A stretch of 11,544 nt of DNA, taken from Thermoleophilia bacterium. Its GTDB lineage: Bacteria > Actinomycetota > Thermoleophilia > Gaiellales > SKUG01. How positions within the stretch are numbered: the stretch's first letter is position 1; every line of letters begins with the position of its first letter. Made by a program: the position numbers and the translations under genes. Positions 6,789 through 11,544 of this stretch are shown piece after piece. The notes under the pieces were generated by a model. It saw only the letters and a program-made list of their open reading frames with translations, searched no databases and had not been told where the DNA came from. The stretch covers positions 833 to 12,376 of the forward strand of contig JAGQUL010000228.1 of NCBI GenBank assembly GCA_020438525.1, written 5' to 3'.

Positions 6789-7259
6789 ATGGGACCGGGG
6801 ACGACGACGACCAGGCTGCTCGTAGGTGCGGGCATTGCTGCTGCAGGCACGCTGGTGCTCGACCAGGTCACGAAGGCTGCGGCTCGCCGGGCGTTCGAGC
6901 CGGGCGAGGTACGCGACGTGGCGCTCGGCGGTCAGGTCGCGGTCGGGCACGTGCAGAACCACGGCAGCGCGTACGGGCTGATCGGGAAGATGCCGTGGTG
7001 GGTGCCGGCGATCGGCACGGCCACGATCGGCGGCGGAATGCTGGCAATCGGTCGCACGTCGCGGGTGCCGCTCGCCGCGGGGATCGGCGCGGGACTGCTG
7101 ATCGGCGGCGGCGTGTCGAACGTGGTGGACCGGGTTCGACAGGGGCACGTCACCGACCTGCTCCACACGACCGACGCATTCGGCTACTACAACGTGGCCG
7201 ACGTGGCGATCAGCGCCGGCATGGCCACGGGCGCAGCGGTGCTGCTGCTCGCGCGGTGA
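6789..7259 (+). CDS. lspA: Lipoprotein signal peptidase II (LspA family)
   Basis: This 156-residue membrane aspartyl protease cleaves the signal peptide of diacylglyceryl-modified prolipoproteins. LspA signatures are DQVTK at 25-29 near the first membrane segment, NHGSAYG at 57-63 (family NxGxAFG), GGGVSNVVDR at 106-115 carrying catalytic Asp114, and VTDLL followed by YYNVADVAIS at 133-142 with catalytic Asp138. Four hydrophobic segments (about 10-24, 70-88, 94-112, 136-155) fit the four-helix topology. The ATG at 6789 gives normal length; no Shine-Dalgarno precedes it, and a GACAAT ends 6 bases upstream, so a leaderless mRNA is possible. It follows the Mo-subunit gene by 37 bases and faces the 444-residue gene convergently. 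The usual LspA neighbours (ileS, rluD) are absent, so this may be a second copy in the genome. Confidence 0.9.
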   Translation: MGPGTTTTRLLVGAGIAAAGTLVLDQVTKAAARRAFEPGEVRDVALGGQVAVGHVQNHGSAYGLIGKMPWWVPAIGTATIGGGMLAIGRTSRVPLAAGIGAGLLIGGGVSNVVDRVRQGHVTDLLHTTDAFGYYNVADVAISAGMATGAAVLLLAR

Positions 7260-7325
7260 GGCGTCGACGGGGCTCTCGCGCGCGGACGCTGGTGGTCGTC
7301 GCCCGAACGAGCAGCGAGGCAGCGG

Positions 7326-8660
7326 TCAGAAGCTTCGCGGACCGTTGAGCTGGTGGAGCCAGTCCATGTGGGCGAGCGGGTTCGCGTTCAGGTCGATCGG
7401 CTCGTAGTCGAAGAAGCCGGTCTCGAGCTGGTCGCGGCGCGCGCGCATGGCGTCGAGGAATCCCTGGCTGGCGTCCTGCCGGAGCGCGAAGGCGTGACCG
7501 TCTGGCAGTGCGCCGTCGGGACCGCGGCCGAGGATCGCGTGCGCGTCGGCGAGCGCGGAATCGGTGAGGTTCGCGCCGAGCTCACGGGCTGCGATCGGAT
7601 GCAGCTCGGCGTGGCCCGCCTCGCCGCCCACGAAGTGCGACTTGAGACCTGGCCGGAGCACGTCGCCGGTCTCCCCGCGGCCGGCGAAGCCGTTGTCGAT
7701 GTAGTGGAGCTCGCCGGAGGATCTGTCGACGAGGATCCCACCGGCGTTGCGGTCGGGCTGCGCGGCGACGAAGTCGATGGCGCGGGCCTCGTCGAAGTCG
7801 ATGCGCCCGGCGACCTGCGCCTGCGCGTCGGTCAGGCCGGGAAACCGTTTGCGATACCAGACGCCCATCACGTCCGCGATGTCGTCGCCGGAGTTGATCC
7901 CCTGCTCCCACGACATGCCGCCGGGGACTGCCAGCACGAGCGCGGAGCCGTCGGCGCGGCGGGCGACGGGCGCGAAGTGCTGGTCGACGCGTGCGTGCTC
8001 GGCGAGTCGGGCGAAGAACTCCTCCTGCGCGGCCTGCGCAGTGGGCGGGCGCTGCACGGCCACGACGGAGAGGTGCGGCGTGTCCGGGTGCGTGACGCGG
8101 ACCATGGGCATCGCGCCGTTGCCGTTGCCGTAGCCGCCGACCCAGCGGATGGGTTCGGGGTCGATGTTGCCGTCGGCGAGGATGCGCTGGATCTGCGCGC
8201 GCTGTACGTCGGAGACGCGGCTGAATGGGCGGGCGTCCTGGACGCGGTCGACGAGGGCGAGCTCGCTGCGCGGGATGGTCGCGGTCGGGACGAGCGGCAG
8301 GAGCTGCTCGTCGGCGGTGAGGTGCGGTGCGATCGCGTCGAGCGACTGCTGGATGCGCAGGCGCGCTGCGGCGACGATCTCGGCGGCAGCACTCGGTGTG
8401 GTTGCACCGGTGCGGGCCGTGCGGGCGGTCGATGACAGGAGCACGCTGAATGCTGCATCATGTACGCCCGCGACCCCGCGAGCGTGTGCGGCGGCGCTGG
8501 CGAGATCGCCCACGGCGGACTCGATGTGGGTGGCTGCAGCAGCGGTCAGCTCGGCAGCTTTCGATGCGCCGCCCGCGGCAGCACGCAGCTCGGGCGCTGC
8601 GGCCTCGAGGTGCCACATCGCTCCACGTGCATATCGAAACGCCTGTTCGGCGTTGATCAT
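7326..8660 (-). CDS. Unknown protein with a C-terminal PI3/4-kinase-like (possibly inactive) region
   Basis: This 444-residue protein is of no family I can name with certainty. Residues 1-115 are Ala-rich and helical. From about 170 the sequence resembles a phosphatidylinositol 3/4-kinase-like or atypical kinase fold: a Gly-rich loop (GGYGNGNG at 175-182), a strand VVAVQRP at 199-205, DGSALVLAVPGG at 237-248 where the hinge would be, PDRNAGGILVD at 302-312 resembling the catalytic DRHxxN loop, and YIDNG at 320-324 resembling the metal-binding Asp. Asp303 and Asp322 are the expected catalytic and metal residues, but the nucleotide-binding Lys (VQRP) and the catalytic-loop Asn (Gly308) appear to be missing. 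The ATG at 8660 was chosen because upstream sequence in the same frame is spurious; GGGACGACGGACG precedes it. No signal peptide or membrane segment is seen. It reads in the same direction as the two PAP2 genes, 203 bases after the nearer one. Confidence 0.75.
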   Translation of the reverse strand: MINAEQAFRYARGAMWHLEAAAPELRAAAGGASKAAELTAAAATHIESAVGDLASAAAHARGVAGVHDAAFSVLLSSTARTARTGATTPSAAAEIVAAARLRIQQSLDAIAPHLTADEQLLPLVPTATIPRSELALVDRVQDARPFSRVSDVQRAQIQRILADGNIDPEPIRWVGGYGNGNGAMPMVRVTHPDTPHLSVVAVQRPPTAQAAQEEFFARLAEHARVDQHFAPVARRADGSALVLAVPGGMSWEQGINSGDDIADVMGVWYRKRFPGLTDAQAQVAGRIDFDEARAIDFVAAQPDRNAGGILVDRSSGELHYIDNGFAGRGETGDVLRPGLKSHFVGGEAGHAELHPIAARELGANLTDSALADAHAILGRGPDGALPDGHAFALRQDASQGFLDAMRARRDQLETGFFDYEPIDLNANPLAHMDWLHQLNGPRSF

Positions 8661-8724
8661 CGTCCGTCGTCCCGCTGTCGTCGATACGACCCGTCCCACC
8701 AGGTCGCTCACCGGGTTGTCGGTC

Positions 8725-8774
8725 GGGACCGGGCAGGTGTTTCGCCTGCTCCGGTACTCGAAGCACCCGGTCCC
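8725..8774. repeat. Nested inverted repeat upstream of the kinase-like gene
   Basis: GGGACCGGG at 8725-8733 pairs with CCCGGTCCC at 8766-8774 (9 bp). Inside it GCAGG at 8733-8737 pairs with CCTGC at 8745-8749 around a 7-base loop. The structure lies 65-115 bases upstream of the minus-strand start at 8660, in the gap after the PAP2 gene. It could be a 5' leader structure of the kinase-like gene or a terminator for the PAP2 gene, though no T-run follows on the minus strand. Confidence 0.45.
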
Positions 8775-8779
8775 CCTCG

Positions 8780-8811
8780 GCGCGCGCGTCGAGTCCCCCG
8801 CGCGCGCGTCG
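8780..8811. repeat. Two exact 12-base direct repeats, 20-base pitch
   Basis: GCGCGCGCGTCG occurs at 8780-8791 and again at 8800-8811, separated by AGTCCCCC. The 20-base pitch puts both copies on nearly the same face of the helix. They lie in the 203-base gap between the PAP2 and kinase-like genes. An alternating CG run can arise by chance in this composition; a protein-binding role is only a guess. Confidence 0.4.
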
Positions 8812-8863
8812 CCGCACCGCGCACATGGGGGCACCGCGGCGAGCAGAACGGGTGGGCGAGCAG

Positions 8864-9601
8864 CTAGCGGGGCGGCAGGCCGGCGGCCTCGCGGCGCAGC
8901 ACGTCCGTGACCACGGCCGATGCGATGCGCGCGCCCATCAGCACGTCGCTGGGGAAGTGCACGCCGCCGTAGACGCGCGAGTAGCCGACCTCGGCCGCCA
9001 TGTCGACGATCTCCGCGGCCCGCTCCGGCGCGAGCGCCGCGAGCACGAGCGCCGCGGCGTACGCACCCGAGGTGTGCCCGGACGGGTATGACGCGTTGCC
9101 GTCGGGTCGCGTCACGACCGGCTTGATCGTCGCGTCGATCTCGTAGGGGCGCTTGCGCCCGAAGCTGCGCTTGATCACCGAGGTGATCTCGTCGGTGCGC
9201 GACGCCGCGAGCTGCACGAGCCTCGCCGCACGCTTCGCCTGCTCGGGACCCTGCGAGTGCCCGATGTCGGAGATCACGCGGCCGAAGTCGTCCCATGCGG
9301 TGGTCGCTGCCAGGTGCTGCGCGCGCTGGATCCCTGCGTCGGTTCGAGCGTTCATCGCGTCGCGCACGCCCTGCAGGTCGGCGGCCGCGGCGTCGCCGCT
9401 CGGCGGCGGCGTGACCCGCGCAATCGCATCCGCCCGGAACCGCTTGGTGCTGCCGGTCGGGTGGATCCGGGCCCAGCCCTCTGCCTCGTCGCGCCCCTCG
9501 CGAACCGCTGCATCGAGTCGCGCGCGCACGTCCGCGGGCACCGCGAGGGTGTTCGTCGCGGCGGCGATCGGTGCGGCGGTCGGTACGTTGGCGAGATGCA
9601 C
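8864..9601 (-). CDS. Soluble PAP2-superfamily phosphatase / vanadium haloperoxidase-like protein (copy A)
   Basis: This 245-residue protein has the complete three-part PAP2 signature: K-x6-RP (Lys144, Arg151-Pro152), PSGH at 173-176, and SR-x5-H-x3-D (Ser208-Arg209, His215, Asp219). In the family the second His is the nucleophile and the first the acid/base; the same pocket binds vanadate in haloperoxidases. There are no obvious transmembrane helices and no signal peptide, unlike membrane lipid phosphatases, so it is probably cytoplasmic with a helical N-terminal half. The frame is open to a GTG at 9667, but the GTG at 9601 is preferred because GGGAGGA sits 6 bases upstream. Substrate cannot be told. 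A TAGGGT about 40 bases before the start could be a -10 element. It is a paralogue of the gene at 9729-10454. Confidence 0.88.
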   Translation of the reverse strand: MHLANVPTAAPIAAATNTLAVPADVRARLDAAVREGRDEAEGWARIHPTGSTKRFRADAIARVTPPPSGDAAAADLQGVRDAMNARTDAGIQRAQHLAATTAWDDFGRVISDIGHSQGPEQAKRAARLVQLAASRTDEITSVIKRSFGRKRPYEIDATIKPVVTRPDGNASYPSGHTSGAYAAALVLAALAPERAAEIVDMAAEVGYSRVYGGVHFPSDVLMGARIASAVVTDVLRREAAGLPPR

Positions 9602-9688
9602 GTCGAGTCCTCCCTGCTCGGCGCATGCGTCGTCGGGTCGCAACCCTACCGTGCCGGTCCCGTACACGCGAGGGAGTCATGCCCGGGA

Positions 9689-9721
9689 AATCCCGGTACC
9701 AGCGCCGAAATCGCCGGGATT
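9689..9721 (-). terminator. Possible weak terminator after PAP2 copy B
   Basis: AATCCCGG at 9689-9696 and CCGGGATT at 9714-9721 form a perfect 8-bp stem with a 17-base loop, 8 bases beyond the stop of the minus-strand PAP2 copy B. On the minus strand only a short TTT follows. An overlapping smaller palindrome (CCGGGA-AA-TCCCGG, 9683-9696) competes with it. Placement suits a terminator; the poor U-run argues against an efficient one. Confidence 0.35.
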
Positions 9722-9728
9722 GGCCGGC

Positions 9729-10454
9729 TCAGGCCGCGCTCGCGTCCCGCACCGCGAGGTACGTGATGCCTGCACCGATCGCCGCAATGGGGACGACGAC
9801 CTTCGCCACCCGCGCTGCCCCGAGCACCGCGTCCCCGACCGCCGTGCCCAGGTTGGCACCCGCGATCACGTCGCTCGGCAGGTGCGCGCCCGCGTACACG
9901 CGGCTGGCCGCGACCTCGTCCGCGAGCTGGTACGCCAGCTCCGCCTGCGACGGGTCGAGCCGCGCCACCACGCGCGCGCTCGCATACGCCTGCCGCGCGT
10001 GACCCGATGGATACGACGACGTGCCGGGGCGATGCCCCAACAGCTCCATCGTCGGGTCGAGCTGGAACGGCCGTGCCAGGTCGACCTTCGTCTGTCCCGG
10101 CACGTGCGTCGCCACCAGCGACGCTACCTGCGCGCCCACCAGCCCTGCCCGTATCCGCAGGTCGCCGAGCAGCCCCTGCGTTCGCCGCGCGCGCTGCGCC
10201 GCGCCCCACCACATCGACGTGGCGCCGCGAGCGTCCATGTGCAGCGCCCACTCCACGCCGCTCGCCGTCCGCGCTTCCTGCGCCGCATGGCTGATCACAA
10301 GCTCCGCCTCGCGCGCTGCAGCAGCAGGTGGCGGCGGCACCTTCAGCGCCGGGTGATCAGCCGCGCCCGGGAGCGGCACGAGCGCATCGCGCAGCGACCG
10401 CGGCAGTGCAGGCGCGGCCGGTGGCGGCTCGTATCGTCCGTAGTGGTAGCCCAT
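9729..10454 (-). CDS. Soluble PAP2-superfamily protein (copy B), first motif altered
   Basis: This 241-residue protein is a paralogue of the next gene: from PSGH to the SR of motif 3 both have 31 intervening residues without gaps. Motif 2 is PSGH at 149-152 and motif 3 is SR-x5-H-x3-D (Ser184-Arg185, His191, Asp195), so the catalytic His pair and Asp are intact. Motif 1 keeps RP (128-129), but the family Lys seven residues before the Arg is Gln121; a Lys lies two residues later (Lys123). The N-terminus is Pro/Ala-rich, and residues 211-235 are hydrophobic and could touch a membrane. The ATG at 10454 was preferred, with CGGGACGACC before it; a GTG at 10487 would add 11 residues. It follows trpA by about 80 bases in the same direction, so readthrough from the trp genes is possible. 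Confidence 0.83.
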   Translation of the reverse strand: MGYHYGRYEPPPAAPALPRSLRDALVPLPGAADHPALKVPPPPAAAAREAELVISHAAQEARTASGVEWALHMDARGATSMWWGAAQRARRTQGLLGDLRIRAGLVGAQVASLVATHVPGQTKVDLARPFQLDPTMELLGHRPGTSSYPSGHARQAYASARVVARLDPSQAELAYQLADEVAASRVYAGAHLPSDVIAGANLGTAVGDAVLGAARVAKVVVPIAAIGAGITYLAVRDASAA

Positions 10455-10504
10455 GGTCGTCCCGGAGTCAGGGCAGCAGTCGTCCACCTGTACGTCGGAG
10501 ATCC

Positions 10505-10519
10505 AGACCGATTCGGTCT
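10505..10519 (-). other. Small hairpin between trpA and PAP2 copy B
   Basis: AGACCG-ATT-CGGTCT is a perfect 6-bp stem with a 3-base loop, 15 bases after the trpA stop on the minus strand. It has no following U-run, so it is at best a transcript-end or processing structure. Confidence 0.3.
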
Positions 10520-10533
10520 CACCGTCCGCGGTG

Positions 10534-11376
10534 TCAGTCGCGGCTGGTTGCCGCCACGAGCGCTGCCACGCGCGCCGCAGCCGCCGCCGCGTCGCGCTCG
10601 ACCAGCTCCACGAGCGCGCTGCCGACGATCACGCCGTCAGCATGCGGCGCCAGCCGCGCCACGTGCTCGGGCGTGCTCACCCCGAAACCGACCGCCACCG
10701 GCACCTCGCCCGCGATCGACCGCGCCCGCCCCAGCAGCTCGATCGTCGCGTCGGCCACGTCGGCGCGCGCGCCGGTCGTGCCCGTCGACGCAACCGCGTA
10801 CAGGAACCCGGTCGATCCCGCCGCCAGCTCCCGGATGCGTTCCTCGCTCGAGAGCGGCGTGACGAGCATCGTCAGCCCCAGCCCGGCCAGCGCCGCCTGC
10901 TCGTGCAGCTCTCCCATCGCCTGCGCATCGGGCACGATCAGCCCGTCCACGCCGGCCGCGGTCGCATCCGCGCAGAACTGCTCCACGCCGTACGCGATCA
11001 ACGGGTTCACGTAGCCCATCAGCACGATCGGCACATCGCACCCCGCCGCGCGAACCGCACGCACCACCTCGAGCACGCCGCGCACGGTCATGCCGTCGTC
11101 GAGCGCGCGACGCGTCGCGTTGCGGATCACCTCGCCGTCCGCGAGCGGGTCGCTGAACGGCACGCCGAGCTCGACCACGTCGGCGCCGCTCGCCGCGAGC
11201 TCGCACACGAGCGTCGCGCACGTCTCCCGCCCCGGGCGCCCCGCCACCACGTATGGCACCAGCGCCGCCCGCCCCGCCTCACGCGCCGCAGCAAACGCCG
11301 CTCGAATCCGAGCAGCGCCGGCGCCGGTCGCGTGCGCGGTGGTCGTCGTCGCCGATCCTGCTTCGCGCGCGCTCAT
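10534..11376 (-). CDS. trpA: Tryptophan synthase alpha chain
   Basis: This 280-residue alpha subunit cleaves indole-3-glycerol phosphate to indole and glyceraldehyde-3-phosphate and channels indole to TrpB. TIM-barrel signatures are [15 protein letters not shown] at 67-81 with catalytic Glu69 and Asp80, LMGYVNP at 119-125, GLIVPD at 145-150, the loop-6 region [12 protein letters not shown] at 191-202, and the phosphate-binding segments GFGVST at 230-235 and [10 protein letters not shown] at 247-256. The first 20 residues are an Ala/Thr-rich extension before the usual N-terminus. The ATG at 11376 is well supported: GGAGGA lies 6 bases upstream, inside the trpB 3' end, and the start overlaps the trpB stop as ATGA, a classic case of translational coupling. 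Loop 6 differs from enterobacterial enzymes in having Ser where they have Arg (LSRAGVTG). Confidence 0.97.
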   Translation of the reverse strand: MSAREAGSATTTTAHATGAGAARIRAAFAAAREAGRAALVPYVVAGRPGRETCATLVCELAASGADVVELGVPFSDPLADGEVIRNATRRALDDGMTVRGVLEVVRAVRAAGCDVPIVLMGYVNPLIAYGVEQFCADATAAGVDGLIVPDAQAMGELHEQAALAGLGLTMLVTPLSSEERIRELAAGSTGFLYAVASTGTTGARADVADATIELLGRARSIAGEVPVAVGFGVSTPEHVARLAPHADGVIVGSALVELVERDAAAAAARVAALVAATSRD

Positions 11377-11544
11377 CGAGCATCCTCCGCTCGACCCTCG
11401 CGATAGGCGATGATCGATGCCAGGTCCTTGTCCCCGCGCCCGCTGACGGTGACGACGACCACCTCGTCGCCGCCGCGACGCGCGGCCTCCTCGACCGCCA
11501 GGTGGATCGCGTGCGCGCTCTCGATCGCCGGGATGATCCCCTCG
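11373..11544 (-). CDS. trpB: Tryptophan synthase beta chain, C-terminal end (cut by window edge)
   Basis: The last 56 residues of the PLP-dependent beta subunit, which condenses indole with serine, are present. It begins at the conserved [12 protein letters not shown] segment, whose first Glu matches the E. coli Glu350 near PLP. It then has VSGRGDKD, containing the Ser that hydrogen-bonds the PLP ring nitrogen (E. coli Ser377), and ends in a short acidic/Arg-rich tail. The stop TGA overlaps the trpA ATG. Gene order trpB-trpA is the usual one. Confidence 0.95.
   Translation of the reverse strand, partial: EGIIPAIESAHAIHLAVEEAARRGGDEVVVVTVSGRGDKDLASIIAYREGRAEDAR

Noticed and set aside
9602..9667. 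GTG at 9667 as start of PAP2 copy A
   Set aside because: The GTG at 9601 has a strong GGGAGGA six bases upstream; the extra 22 residues have no family support.
8661..9680. N-terminal extension of the kinase-like frame to 784 codons
   Set aside because: The extension is the wrong frame of the PAP2 copy A gene, which has all three PAP2 motifs and its own ribosome site; the real start is at 8660.

Overview
The window is very GC-rich DNA with dense genes on both strands, GTG starts, ATGA overlaps and long spurious antisense frames. This fits a high-GC actinobacterium. The family mix (purine-type xanthine dehydrogenase in three separate subunits, a secreted delta-60 propeller protein, soluble PAP2 proteins, trpBA) would suit the Thermoleophilia/Solirubrobacterales, but that placement is an inference from overall character and not from a marker gene.

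Layout: (1) 1-504, minus strand, the N-terminal 168 residues of a DEAD-box RNA helicase that runs off the left edge. (2) 717-2582, plus strand, a secreted protein with seven delta-60 repeats held between two halves of what looks like another beta-rich domain. (3) 2663-6751, plus strand, a molybdenum hydroxylase locus: FAD subunit, 2Fe-2S subunit (ATGA overlap) and molybdopterin subunit, most likely a xanthine dehydrogenase. It is interrupted between the second and third genes by a palindrome, a tRNA gene with a GAC (Val) anticodon and a strong intrinsic terminator. (4) 6789-7259, plus strand, lspA-type signal peptidase II. (5) 7326-10454, minus strand, three accessory genes: a 444-residue protein with signs of a PI3/4-kinase-like fold and two paralogous soluble PAP2 phosphatase/haloperoxidase-like proteins. 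(6) 10534-11544, minus strand, trpA and the 3' end of trpB, coupled by an ATGA overlap.

Functionally, region 3 would oxidise a purine (xanthine/hypoxanthine), passing electrons from the Mo centre through two 2Fe-2S clusters to FAD. The terminator and tRNA imply that the Mo subunit has its own promoter or depends on readthrough. Region 6 makes tryptophan from indole-glycerol phosphate and serine. Region 5 is the least explained: a kinase-like protein lacking some expected catalytic residues lies next to two PAP2 paralogues, one of which has lost the usual lysine of the first PAP2 motif. No CRISPR array, insertion sequence, integrase or prophage gene is visible. The only gene-free stretch over 300 bases (4024-4366) holds the palindrome, the tRNA and the terminator.
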